Of a DNA stretch of 64,000 nucleotides, positions 55,145 through 64,000 are shown piece after piece. Position numbers and translations under genes: made by a program. The first letter of the stretch is position 1, and every line of letters begins with the position of its first letter. A model generated the notes under the pieces. The model saw only the letters and a program-made list of their open reading frames with translations, ran no database searches and had not been told where the DNA came from. The DNA is from Chitinophaga eiseniae (GTDB lineage Bacteria > Bacteroidota > Bacteroidia > Chitinophagales > Chitinophagaceae), in contig NZ_JABAHZ010000006.1 in the NCBI RefSeq assembly GCF_012641265.1, positions 62,001 to 126,000 of the forward strand, read 5' to 3'.

Positions 55145-56623
55145 ATGAACATTTCAATAATGTATTGTTTAAGAAATTTCTCCATTCTTTTTATATACTT
55201 GTTTGCAACGTTCCGGGCAATTGCCTGCTTTCCAGGTAATCCTGAGGGGTACGTCAGCATTGTCGGAATTTCAGAATATGAAAAAATTACGTTTGTAAGG
55301 CTGCAAAGACAAACATATTTATGGGATGACTTCTTTAATCCTATTTTTGATCTAACTATACGTGGTAATCATCAAAAATTTGAATCACAATTTCTGCTTC
55401 AATCACCTGCTTTATTGAACTTTAATATTATTGGTAGAAGCATAAAAATATATGTCACCCCCGGAGATAAGATATCGTTTCTTATCAGGAAAAGTTCATC
55501 TTCGAGGCCGGAAGTGGTATTTAATGGACAACGTTCGAGCAACTACAATTACGGAGAACTTTACGAGAATAGAAATTTCATCTTGAACAGGAAATTAATA
55601 TATACTGCACAGCAGTCGCCAGACTCTTTCAAGCTTTTGATTGACGATTGGTACAAAAATGAGATCCAGCTGCTTCGGAATTTTAAACTTGAGCATGACG
55701 ACTTTTCTAAAAGCTATTATGAGTATATGCTACAAGATATTGGATTCAGATACGCGTCGCTTTTATATTCTCCTTTTCGAAAAGACAAATCTCTTTACAA
55801 GCATGTCCCAGACTCTTATTTTCTGCAATCAGATAGAATATTTACGACTGCAAAAATTTCTCAATTTTCGGAAAATGCAATGGATGCGTTAGCATCTAAA
55901 TATATCTTTGGATATAATAATAATAATAATATAGAAGAAAATTACTTTAACGTCTACAAGAACATCATTAAAAGATTTAATGGCCCAACCAGGGAATATC
56001 TCCTATGCAATTTTTTTGGAATACTATCAAAGACGCAGAATGAAAATTGCCTAATTTTTTTATCAGCACATTTTGATGATGCAAATCGCTATATAAGTGA
56101 TACTAATTATATAAAGTACCTAGAGAGGTGCAACCGGAATATCTCAAAAGTTGGTCGGGCTATCCCTGATTCTATAGCATTGAATACTATACTGGTATCC
56201 TACAATGGTGATACAATATCTATGAAACAGCTATTAAATTTGTATACGAATAAGCCCCTCTATATTGATTTATGGGCAAGTTGGTGTAGTGCCTGCCGAA
56301 TTGACATTAAAAATTCAGCGGCGGCCAAAGCCTATTTCAAAAAAGAAGACATACAAAATATCTACCTCTCGCTTGATAAAGGATCACAGGCACCCGATTG
56401 GAAAAAGGCTTCTGAGATGGATGGAATTATCGAAAACCAATTCATAATTGTTAATGAATTCTCATCTAAATTCATTAAGTACTTAGGCGTTAAATATCTA
56501 CCTCGCTATATTGTTTTGTCAAAAGAACATACAGTTGCAAGTTATGATGCGCCAAGGCCCAATAATGCACAGTTTGCAGAACTGAAGAAAGTGTTTGAGG
56601 CAGAAGCGATAAGTGGCCGCTAG
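55145..56623 (+). CDS. TlpA-like exported thiol-disulfide oxidoreductase
   Basis: The protein has 492 residues: signal peptide (about 1-28), a beta-rich N-terminal domain (about 30-150, DUF4369-like), a helical middle (about 160-350) and a C-terminal thioredoxin fold with WASWCSAC (Cys381/Cys384) and a likely cis-Pro in KYLPRYIVLS. TlpA-type proteins usually reduce or shuffle disulfides outside the cytoplasm. Placed between the precursor and the exporter genes, it may proofread disulfides of the peptide made by the VKOR fusion. Confidence 0.85.
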   Translation: MNISIMYCLRNFSILFIYLFATFRAIACFPGNPEGYVSIVGISEYEKITFVRLQRQTYLWDDFFNPIFDLTIRGNHQKFESQFLLQSPALLNFNIIGRSIKIYVTPGDKISFLIRKSSSSRPEVVFNGQRSSNYNYGELYENRNFILNRKLIYTAQQSPDSFKLLIDDWYKNEIQLLRNFKLEHDDFSKSYYEYMLQDIGFRYASLLYSPFRKDKSLYKHVPDSYFLQSDRIFTTAKISQFSENAMDALASKYIFGYNNNNNIEENYFNVYKNIIKRFNGPTREYLLCNFFGILSKTQNENCLIFLSAHFDDANRYISDTNYIKYLERCNRNISKVGRAIPDSIALNTILVSYNGDTISMKQLLNLYTNKPLYIDLWASWCSACRIDIKNSAAAKAYFKKEDIQNIYLSLDKGSQAPDWKKASEMDGIIENQFIIVNEFSSKFIKYLGVKYLPRYIVLSKEHTVASYDAPRPNNAQFAELKKVFEAEAISGR

Positions 56624-56677
56624 GCATAGAATGCGTAAAAATTATTCTTGAAATTTATTGCAAATAAATTGATTTTT

Positions 56678-58003
56678 ATGAATAAGGGAAATAGCATACC
56701 GACTTATATTGTTAACCTCGCTAGACGACCTGATCGTAAAGAGCATGTTTTGAATCAATTCAAAGATAAGAAAGAATTTGATGTCAGGGTTATTGAAGCT
56801 TATGAGCATAAAATAGGCTCATATGGTTTTTGGAGGACTATAACTTCAATATTATCAATCGCGAAAGAAAATCAACATGAATTTGTGCTTATTTGTGAGG
56901 ACGACCACGAGTTTACCCCAAATTACAATTATAAGCTCCTTAACGAATCAATCCTCGCTGCATATGCGTTAAACGCAGATTTATTGTGCGGCGGCGTGAG
57001 TTGGTTCAATGGGGCACTGCCTGTTAGAGAGAATCTCTATTGGATTGATGCCTATAATGGAAACCAGTTCATTGTAATATTCAGAAAATTATTCGACAAA
57101 ATTTTAGACAGTGTTTTTTATAGCAATGAAACAACTGACTTCAAGTTATCAATGTTGGCTTCACAGAAATTTTTTATATTTCCATTCGTATCGATTCAGA
57201 AGGATTTTGGATATTCTGATGTTACTTTAGCAAACAACACCCCAAATTACATTTCCACGCTATTTCAGGACAGTAGTAACGCTGTAATTACGTTGAAATC
57301 AGTAGCTGAGTTTTTCCATAAAAATCCAGCAAAGCGTTGCAACATTTCATTTGAGAATACATCTATACCGACATACATAATTAACTTATCAGAAAGGACG
57401 GATAGAAGAGCCTCTATTATAAATGAGTTTAAAGGGAAACCAGAATTTGATGTAAAGATTATAAATGCTATAAAGCATCCTATTGGAGCAGTAGGATTAT
57501 GGCGAACTATTCAGAAGATTATCCATCTTGCAATTGAAAATGAGGATGAGATAATTGTTATATGTGAAGATGATCATCAGTTTACGACTCAGTATTCAAA
57601 GGATTTTTTGTTTAAAAACATTTTTGAAGCATATAGTCAGGGTGCAGATTATCTATCTGGAGGGTCCGGCGGAATTCATCATCCGATACCAATTTCCCCA
57701 AGTCGATTCTGGGGTGCAGAGTGCCTGTCAACGCAATTTATAATTATCTATAAAAGGTTTTTTTCAACGATCTTAAATGAGGAATATGACGAGTCCGTTA
57801 GAGCCGATATAATACTATCTGAAATTACTTCTAACAAAGCAGTTATTTTTCCATTTATTTCTACCCAAAAAGAGTTTGGATACTCAGATGTTACAGACCT
57901 TCACAATCTGGGCAGTGACGTTGTATTAAATCTTTTTGAAAAAAGTGAATCGAAACTGCAACGTATAAGGCTAGCACATAACAAGTATTGTATGGATGAA
58001 TAA
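56678..58003 (+). CDS. Tandem GT25-like glycosyltransferase
   Basis: From the ATG at 56678 the protein has 441 residues (an in-frame TTG at 56648 is less likely). It consists of two homologous halves (about 5-215 and 227-430): each starts PTYI(V/I)NL...R-D-R and has I-C-E-D-D-H, with Glu74-Asp75-Asp76 and Glu297-Asp298-Asp299 as metal/sugar-binding acids, and ends with a F(V/I)S-Q-K-x-FGYSDVT segment. This is the GT25 (LPS biosynthesis glycosyltransferase) pattern; it is cytoplasmic. Both acidic motifs are kept, so two active sites or a duplicated donor site are possible. Its place inside the peptide operon suggests glycosylation of the precursor, but a surface glycan is an alternative. Confidence 0.75.
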   Translation: MNKGNSIPTYIVNLARRPDRKEHVLNQFKDKKEFDVRVIEAYEHKIGSYGFWRTITSILSIAKENQHEFVLICEDDHEFTPNYNYKLLNESILAAYALNADLLCGGVSWFNGALPVRENLYWIDAYNGNQFIVIFRKLFDKILDSVFYSNETTDFKLSMLASQKFFIFPFVSIQKDFGYSDVTLANNTPNYISTLFQDSSNAVITLKSVAEFFHKNPAKRCNISFENTSIPTYIINLSERTDRRASIINEFKGKPEFDVKIINAIKHPIGAVGLWRTIQKIIHLAIENEDEIIVICEDDHQFTTQYSKDFLFKNIFEAYSQGADYLSGGSGGIHHPIPISPSRFWGAECLSTQFIIIYKRFFSTILNEEYDESVRADIILSEITSNKAVIFPFISTQKEFGYSDVTDLHNLGSDVVLNLFEKSESKLQRIRLAHNKYCMDE

Positions 58004-58053
58004 ATAAATCACCTTCCTGCAATTATAAACCTCACATATTGAAAAGCTGTGCA

Positions 58054-60237
58054 ATGTCCTTTACTTTTTATCGACAATTGAACTCAATGGATTGTGGAGC
58101 GGCGTGTTTAAGAATGGTAGCCAAATACTATGGTAAACATTTTAACTCCGCAACAATTAGAGCAAATGCGGGATTTACGACCCAAGGCGTTTCTATGTTC
58201 GGATTAAGCGAAACTGCTGAAATGATGGGATTTAGAACTAGAGCTTTACAGATTGACTTTAAGAAACTAATGCTTGTTCCTTTGCCTGCTATTTTGCATT
58301 GGAATAACAACCATTTCGTTGTATTGATAGAGCTAAATGAAAAGAAGGCAAAGATTGCAGACCCTAATAAAGGTATAATTACCTATAACACATCAACCTT
58401 CAAGGAATCATGGTGCGTAAAAAACGTAGAAGCCGGTGTTGGCACCGTATTGATTTTGGAACCAACCCAGGCATTCTATGACCACACAGATGAGATTGAA
58501 GTTAAGCGGAATTGGAGTATTGCTGTTACACATCTATCTAAACATAAAAAGAGAATTGCCCAGGTATTAGTTACGCTACTTATATCTTCCATTTTGCAGC
58601 TTATCTTTCCATTTTTCGCGCAGTCATTGGTAGATACTGGCATTAATACGCGCAATCTACAGTATGTAACCATCGTTTTAATTGCACAGCTCACATTAAC
58701 TTTTAGCGCTACAATTATATCATTTATTAGAAATAGAATCCAGCTGAGAATATCGAATGTATTAAACATTTCTTTACTTTCCGATTTTTGGGTCAAGCTC
58801 ACCAGGTTGCCAATCTCCTACTTTGATTCGCAATTAACCGGAGATATTATTCAACGGCTTAGTGATAATAGACAAATTCAATCATTTTTCACAGGTCCGG
58901 CAATAGGATCTGTTTTTTCAGTATTAAACTTCTTTCTGAGCGCTATAATTTTAGTTTTCTATAGTACACAACTATTTCTAATATTCTTAACGGGAACAAT
59001 TTTCTATTTCCTTTGGATTTATTTCTTTCAAAAAATTCGCCGGAAAATAAATTACGCAACCTTTAGAATCGCTGCTAAGGAAAATAATGCCACATTACAA
59101 TTGATTCAAGGTATGCAGGAGATACGTTTAAATAATGCAGAAAAAACTAAACGTTGGGAATGGGAAGATATACAGGCTAAACTTTTTAAATTGAATTTCA
59201 GATCGTTGAATTATAGTCAATGGCAAACTGCAGGGGCCCTTTTTATAAACCAAAGCAAAGAAATATGTATTACCTTTCTTGTTGCCAACATGGTAATCAA
59301 TGGTCAATTGACGTTTGGGGCAATGTTGGCAATACAATATATTATCGGACAGATGAATGGTCCAGTTCAGGAGATTATTTCTTTCGTACAGGCTCTTCAA
59401 GATGCAAAGATCAGCTTAGAACGGCTTAATGACGTATATAGAATACAGGACGAGGAATCTATCGAAAAATCCTTGATTAAAGTTTTACCGAAGTGTAAAG
59501 ATATTCAATTTGATAATCTATCATTTAAGTATCCTGGTGCGGGAAATGAACTTGTTCTAAATAATATTTCCTTGCATATCCCCGAAGGGAAGATTACGGC
59601 TATTGTAGGATCTAGCGGTAGTGGCAAAACCACACTCCTGAAACTATTGCTCAAGGTCTATGATAGTTATGAAGGAGATCTGCGTGTGGGAGAGAGCAAG
59701 CTGAAGAATATAAGTCATTCTTATTGGCGTAGTCAATGCGGAACTGTATTACAAGATGGTTTTATTTTCAACGATACAATTTTGAATAATATAGCCGTTG
59801 GGAATTCAGTTGTTAATCACAAAAGACTAACATATAGCTGCAACATGGCAAATATCCGGGAGTTTATAGATTCTTTGCCAAAAGGATTTAATACTCCTTT
59901 GGGCATTGGAGGGGTTGGTATTAGTCAGGGGCAGAAGCAGCGGATACTGATAGCCAGGGCAATTTATAAAAACCCTCAGTACTTATTCTTTGATGAGGCT
60001 ACTAACTCACTTGATTCCAATAACGAGAAGGCTATTATTAACAATTTAAACGATTTTTTCCTGGACAAAACAGTCATTGTCATTGCCCATAGGTTAAGTA
60101 CGATTAGAGATGCCGATAAAATTATTGTATTACATAACGGAGAAATTGTCGAAGAAGGAACACATGGTGAACTTATAGAACTTGGAGGAAAATATAATGA
60201 ATTGGTGAGAAATCAAATGGAAATGATAAATAGATAA
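58054..60237 (+). CDS. Peptidase-containing ABC transporter (C39 peptidase, bacteriocin exporter type)
   Basis: From the ATG at 58054 the protein has 727 residues; a TTG at 58039 would add five. The C39 domain (1-135) has Gln8, Cys14 (SMDCGAACL), His87 (NNNHFVVL) and Asp103, all needed for cleavage after GG. A six-helix membrane domain follows (about 160-440), then an ATPase domain with Walker A GSSGSGKT (near 519), signature ISQGQKQR and Walker B FFDEAT (Asp647, Glu648). It should cut the leader of the peptide encoded at 54863 and export the core. The HlyD gene follows after 10 bases. Confidence 0.95.
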   Translation: MSFTFYRQLNSMDCGAACLRMVAKYYGKHFNSATIRANAGFTTQGVSMFGLSETAEMMGFRTRALQIDFKKLMLVPLPAILHWNNNHFVVLIELNEKKAKIADPNKGIITYNTSTFKESWCVKNVEAGVGTVLILEPTQAFYDHTDEIEVKRNWSIAVTHLSKHKKRIAQVLVTLLISSILQLIFPFFAQSLVDTGINTRNLQYVTIVLIAQLTLTFSATIISFIRNRIQLRISNVLNISLLSDFWVKLTRLPISYFDSQLTGDIIQRLSDNRQIQSFFTGPAIGSVFSVLNFFLSAIILVFYSTQLFLIFLTGTIFYFLWIYFFQKIRRKINYATFRIAAKENNATLQLIQGMQEIRLNNAEKTKRWEWEDIQAKLFKLNFRSLNYSQWQTAGALFINQSKEICITFLVANMVINGQLTFGAMLAIQYIIGQMNGPVQEIISFVQALQDAKISLERLNDVYRIQDEESIEKSLIKVLPKCKDIQFDNLSFKYPGAGNELVLNNISLHIPEGKITAIVGSSGSGKTTLLKLLLKVYDSYEGDLRVGESKLKNISHSYWRSQCGTVLQDGFIFNDTILNNIAVGNSVVNHKRLTYSCNMANIREFIDSLPKGFNTPLGIGGVGISQGQKQRILIARAIYKNPQYLFFDEATNSLDSNNEKAIINNLNDFFLDKTVIVIAHRLSTIRDADKIIVLHNGEIVEEGTHGELIELGGKYNELVRNQMEMINR

Positions 60238-60247
60238 ATCCTATTCT

Positions 60248-61597
60248 ATGGTAGAAAACAATGCAGCTACAAAAGAAGAGATAATGCAGCCGGCTTTGGT
60301 TTTAAATAACGATATTTATGACGATGAGCGTTTTAAAATATCTGATGGTGCCTCCGATATAATTTCTGAGAACTTGGGAGTGTTCGAAAGATGGGGTTTA
60401 TTAATTTGCATCATTGTACTATTGCTATGCTTTGCTGCTTCGTGGTTTATTGAGTACCCCAATATAGTTAAATCAAGGGGAGTTCTTTGGGCAGAAAATG
60501 GTCCAAAGGAGATAATTCCTAGACAGAATGCCAGGTTAGTTAAGCTGTTGGTTGTTAATAATCATAAAGTCGAAAAGAATGGTACAATTGCCTGGCTGGA
60601 AAGCACAGCCAATCACGAGGAAGTAATAAAGCTATCAGTATTATTGGACAGCACTGAAAGGTGGGTAAATGAAGGAGCATTCTCAAAATTGTCATGGGCC
60701 TTTAATACAAAATTTGATAGGCTGGGAGAACTTCAGGATCGCTATAGAGATTTCATGGTATCCTATCAGAAATTTTGCGACTACAAGGTTAATGGATTTT
60801 ATCTAACTATGTTGGGCTTAATAGAAAAAGATATAGGTTCCCTGGACGAATTGAAGCATAGAATTGAGTATAAGGAAAGCTTAGTCAGAGAAAGTGTTAA
60901 ACTGGCAGGCGAATCTTTTGTAATGAATGAGAGCCTAATGAAACAAAAGGTGCTTTCGTTAGAGCAATTTAGAGTTCAAAAAAGAGAGTATGTAAACCAA
61001 GAAGCGGTCATTCCTGATTTACAGGCTAGCTTGATACAGAATGATGCACTTCAACGAGAAAAGCGTAAGGAATTAATACAAATTAACCATGACCTATCTC
61101 AACAGCAGATATTTTTTTTTCAGGCACTTCATTCTTTTCAAAGCGCAGTATGTGATTGGAGCAGAAAATATATTATTAGTTCACCAGTTTCCGGAATAAT
61201 TTCTTTTGTAGTTCCATTGCAGGAGAATCAGTCTGTTGTTTCAGGGGATATTATTGGCTATATAATCCCTGAGGATACTAAATACAGCGTTAGGACATAT
61301 CTTTCCCAAAATAATTTCGGAAAAGTAAAAGTTGGTCAAAATGTTCAGTTAAGATTTGATGCTTATCCTTATAATGAAGTAGGGATCGTTGAGGGCACAT
61401 TAGGTTACATTTCAAATATCCCAACGGATAGTGGTTTTTTAGCCACAGTTTATCTGGATCGAGGGCTATTTACAAATAACCACTATTATATTCCATATAA
61501 GAATGGATTGAAAGCCGATGCCTTAATTATTACTGAGAATATGCGGTTATTAAAACGGCTATATTTTAGCATGATAAAAGATGTTACGGTCAAATAG
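60248..61597 (+). CDS. HlyD-family periplasmic adaptor subunit
   Basis: The protein has 449 residues: cytoplasmic start, one membrane span (about 51-70, LLICIIVLLLCFAASWFI), a long coiled-coil (about 115-305), a lipoyl-like barrel segment (ISSPVSGIISFVVPLQENQS, about 310) and a beta-barrel domain. It is the membrane-fusion partner of the ABC exporter encoded 10 bases upstream. An outer-membrane TolC-type channel is needed for export across both membranes but is not present in this window. Confidence 0.9.
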   Translation: MVENNAATKEEIMQPALVLNNDIYDDERFKISDGASDIISENLGVFERWGLLICIIVLLLCFAASWFIEYPNIVKSRGVLWAENGPKEIIPRQNARLVKLLVVNNHKVEKNGTIAWLESTANHEEVIKLSVLLDSTERWVNEGAFSKLSWAFNTKFDRLGELQDRYRDFMVSYQKFCDYKVNGFYLTMLGLIEKDIGSLDELKHRIEYKESLVRESVKLAGESFVMNESLMKQKVLSLEQFRVQKREYVNQEAVIPDLQASLIQNDALQREKRKELIQINHDLSQQQIFFFQALHSFQSAVCDWSRKYIISSPVSGIISFVVPLQENQSVVSGDIIGYIIPEDTKYSVRTYLSQNNFGKVKVGQNVQLRFDAYPYNEVGIVEGTLGYISNIPTDSGFLATVYLDRGLFTNNHYYIPYKNGLKADALIITENMRLLKRLYFSMIKDVTVK

Positions 61598-61695
61598 AAT
61601 ATAAGGCTAACCGGACATGTCTTGAGAGATTGAAAGCGGATGTTGTAGATATATTAGAGAAATTTATTGATAACCGAAAAATACTTTGTTAACTA

Positions 61696-62598
61696 ATGGA
61701 AAATATTAGATTTGCTGGCTTTTCATATGAGGGGTTAAATAATTTGGGTGACCACATCCAGTCTATATGTATGGAAAGGTTAATACCTCTAGTGAAAAAG
61801 CGCTTTAATAGAGATAAATTAGGTCAGATTTTAGATCCTGCAAAATATGTAGTTGTAATGAATGGCTGGTTTACTCACAGTCCTCAGTATTTTCCACCTT
61901 CCGATACAGTTTTTCCTTTTTTTTGGGGGTTCCATGTGACCAATTCTTGTTGGGACAAAATGTCAACACCTAACTGTATAAACTACCTGAGAACTCATTC
62001 CCCCATTGGTTGCCGTGACAGCTTTACACAAAAATGCCTCGGCGAGATTGGAGTTGATTCATTTTATAGTAAATGTCTATCATTAACTCTTCCAAAGAGA
62101 AAAAAAAGGCCAACAAACGGATGGAACATTTTGGTGGATGTGCCCATTCCGCTACCCGCTTTTATTGAAGATAATGCAATCCACGTCTCTCATAGGATTT
62201 CTCCAAACGTTCCTGAAAAAGATAAGTTTGAGCAGGCGCAAAAGCTTCTCGCCTTATATAGAGATTCGGCTAATTTAATTGTTACAACCAGATTGCATTG
62301 TGCTTTACCCGCAGCTGCTATGGGTATTCCGGTTATATTTCTGGGAGATCCTAATGATTATAGGCTCTCTTTGTTATCTGATATTGGCGTAAAGATTAAT
62401 TCTTATCCAAATGACTTTAATACGGAGAAGGAAACGTTTATTAATGATATTAAGCGGCTATGGTCTGAAGTAGATTGGAAGGTAGAACCCGTTAATTTTG
62501 AAGCGGAAAAGAAATCTTTAATTACAGAATTTGAAGAAAGGCTTAACGCAAGAATTGGTATTTTAAATCAGTATTATCCGACTAAAATAATTGTTTGA
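61696..62598 (+). CDS. Polysaccharide pyruvyl transferase-like protein
   Basis: The protein has 300 residues. It starts with FAGFSYEGLNNLGDHIQSIC and has the typical VTTRLHCALPAAAMGIPVIF segment (about 197-216) of the PS_pyruv_trans family, which adds pyruvate ketals from PEP to sugars; some members act as glycosyltransferase-like enzymes. It is cytoplasmic. It follows the HlyD gene by 98 bases and is the last gene of the AT-rich peptide cluster. It might modify a sugar added by the GT25 protein, or belong to another pathway. Confidence 0.8.
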   Translation: MENIRFAGFSYEGLNNLGDHIQSICMERLIPLVKKRFNRDKLGQILDPAKYVVVMNGWFTHSPQYFPPSDTVFPFFWGFHVTNSCWDKMSTPNCINYLRTHSPIGCRDSFTQKCLGEIGVDSFYSKCLSLTLPKRKKRPTNGWNILVDVPIPLPAFIEDNAIHVSHRISPNVPEKDKFEQAQKLLALYRDSANLIVTTRLHCALPAAAMGIPVIFLGDPNDYRLSLLSDIGVKINSYPNDFNTEKETFINDIKRLWSEVDWKVEPVNFEAEKKSLITEFEERLNARIGILNQYYPTKIIV

Positions 62599-62800
62599 GA
62601 TATAAAAAAGCAAATGTTTTTCAGCGTTTACATGCTCCATGAAACCGGATAAAGTGGAATAGTATTACATAACGTAGCAAGACTAAAAGTAAAGATTCAA
62701 TTTGAATATTGGAATACTATCCTGTCAAATTTTCTCACTAATTTACCTATCTTGGTATACACATATTCCACGTTTTTCTGAACCCATATACGTAACTATC

Positions 62801-64000
62801 ATGTCTTTACGTCATACCAGTTTTTTATTGCTGCTGTTTCCATTTCTTGCTGCCGGCGCCCAGGACTTCCATCAGTCCAATACCGACGAATCGAAAGTGC
62901 CGCCCTATACCCTGCCGGATGTGCTGAAAATGCCCGATGGCAAAGAAGTACATACCGCCGCACAGTGGCAGCATACCCAACGTCCCTACGTTTTCCATCT
63001 TTTCGAGGAAAATGTATATGGTAAATTCCCCCGGACCCCTGTTAGTATGCGTTCAAAAGTGATGTCCACCGATGAGCATGCCTTGAATGGCACGGCTATC
63101 CGCAAACTGGTGGATATCTATTTTAACAATGATACTTCAGCCGTGATTCACCTCCTGATGTACCTGCCCCGTACTCCCCGCCCGGCGCCGGTATTCCTGG
63201 GTATGAACTTCTTTGGTAACCAATGTGTTTCCAATGATCCTGCGATACCAATTACAGAGAAATATACCATCAATGGTTCCGGCGTAGTCAATAATCATGT
63301 TACAGTAGCCTCCCGCGGGAGCCAGGCAGAGCGATGGCAGGTAGACACCCTGTTGGCGCATGGTTTTGGCCTGGTCACCTTCTTCTATGGCGATGTGGAA
63401 GAAGATTACCCCGAAGGATGGAAACAGGGATTCCGCACTAAACTACGCACCGCGCTGAAAACAGCGCCGGAAGAATGGAGCGCCATCGGCGCCTGGGCCT
63501 GGGCACTATCCAGGGTGATGGATTACCTCCAAACAGATCCCCGGGTAAATGCCAGACAGGTATGTTTGAACGGACATTCCCGCCTGGGCAAGACCGCTCT
63601 CTGGGCCGGCGCAGCCGATCCCCGGTTTGCCATCGTGATATCCAACGAGTCGGGTGAAGGCGGAGCCGCACTGGCCCGGCGCTGGTACGGCGAAACTATG
63701 CCGATTATCAACGACCACTTTCCCCACTGGTTTAACAGCCAATACAAACAATACAGCACCCACATTAACGATATGCCGGTAGATCAGCATATGCTGCTGG
63801 CATTGATAGCGCCACGACCTTTATACGTGGCCAGCGCAGAAGGCGACCAATGGTCTGATCCAAAAGGTGAATTTTTAAGCGCCTGGCATGCCGGCGTAGT
63901 GTACAAATTATTCGGAGAAAAGGCGATCGGCAGCGATCAGTATCCCGCGGTGCATCAACCGGTGGGAGACTGGGTAAGATATCATGTGCGGGCAGGGAAA
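62801..64000 (+). CDS. CE15 glucuronoyl-esterase-like alpha/beta-hydrolase, 3' end outside window
   Basis: The frame is open from the ATG at 62801 to the right edge, 400 codons. It has a signal peptide (MSLRHTSFLLLLFPFLAAGA) and an alpha/beta-hydrolase fold. GHSRLGKTALW matches the G-C/H-S-R-x-G-K nucleophile box of CE15 glucuronoyl esterases, and NESGEGG gives the acidic residue region; HQPVGDW could hold the histidine. These enzymes cleave ester links between lignin and glucuronoxylan. The composition is GC-rich, unlike the preceding cluster, so it belongs to the chromosome background. Confidence 0.88.
   Translation, partial: MSLRHTSFLLLLFPFLAAGAQDFHQSNTDESKVPPYTLPDVLKMPDGKEVHTAAQWQHTQRPYVFHLFEENVYGKFPRTPVSMRSKVMSTDEHALNGTAIRKLVDIYFNNDTSAVIHLLMYLPRTPRPAPVFLGMNFFGNQCVSNDPAIPITEKYTINGSGVVNNHVTVASRGSQAERWQVDTLLAHGFGLVTFFYGDVEEDYPEGWKQGFRTKLRTALKTAPEEWSAIGAWAWALSRVMDYLQTDPRVNARQVCLNGHSRLGKTALWAGAADPRFAIVISNESGEGGAALARRWYGETMPIINDHFPHWFNSQYKQYSTHINDMPVDQHMLLALIAPRPLYVASAEGDQWSDPKGEFLSAWHAGVVYKLFGEKAIGSDQYPAVHQPVGDWVRYHVRAGK

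Noticed and set aside
53041..62598. Assignment as a lanthipeptide, graspetide or radical SAM RiPP cluster
   Set aside because: No LanM/LanB, ATP-grasp or radical SAM gene is present; only a GG leader, exporter, thiol and glycosyl functions are seen.
1..64000. CRISPR arrays, tRNA and rRNA genes
   Set aside because: No regularly spaced repeats, cloverleaf candidates or rRNA-like stretches were seen in the intergenic regions.

Overview
The window looks like chromosome of a Bacteroidota bacterium, most likely Chitinophagaceae and Chitinophaga-like. The evidence is several SusC/SusD-type outer-membrane pairs, TonB receptors with STN domains, ECF sigma/FecR pairs, many lipoprotein and secretion signals, GH78 and GH2 glycosidases, a CE15-type esterase, and weak Shine-Dalgarno sequences. 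No tRNA, rRNA or CRISPR array was found.

The sequence is a mosaic of higher-GC blocks (about 1-9300, 34500-52600 and 62800 to the end) and two clearly AT-rich blocks (about 9300-34500 and 52600-62700).

(1) 1-8921, minus strand: an ECF sigma factor, FecR anti-sigma factor, STN-TonB receptor, two DUF4397-like lipoproteins and a fasciclin (FAS1) lipoprotein cut by the window edge. They read as one cell-surface signalling and uptake operon.

(2) 9072-34080, mostly AT-rich: a family of three small exported cysteine-containing proteins, two of which share a 5' leader hairpin; two paralogous S9 peptidases; a thioredoxin-like protein; a GT-C-type membrane protein; an outer-membrane barrel; and a SusC/SusD/GH2 set. 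An IS21-family element (13307-15931) and an IS481-type element (22211-23276) are inserted here.

(3) 34523-41406: an AraC-like regulator, an unusual duplicated repeat with inverted ends, an SDR oxidoreductase, a GH78 rhamnosidase and a second sigma/FecR pair. It is followed by a SusC/SusD pair (41486-46665).

(4) 46768-52073, minus strand: a tight operon whose first gene carries a flavinylation motif (D159-xx-TGAT), followed by an FAD-dependent oxidoreductase, an ApbE FMN transferase and an S41 peptidase. A decayed gene fragment lies upstream at about 52084-52570.

(5) 53041-62598, AT-rich, plus strand. This is the most interesting region. It encodes a C39-like/VKOR/DsbA-like fusion, a 69-residue double-glycine leader peptide with six core cysteines, a TlpA-like thiol oxidoreductase, a tandem GT25-type glycosyltransferase, a peptidase-containing ABC transporter with an intact C39 triad, an HlyD-type adaptor and a polysaccharide-pyruvyl-transferase-like protein. 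Together they suggest production, disulfide folding, possible glycosylation and export of a new RiPP or bacteriocin-like peptide. The product and its modifications are inferred, not shown.

(6) 62801-64000: a CE15 glucuronoyl-esterase-like gene running off the right edge.
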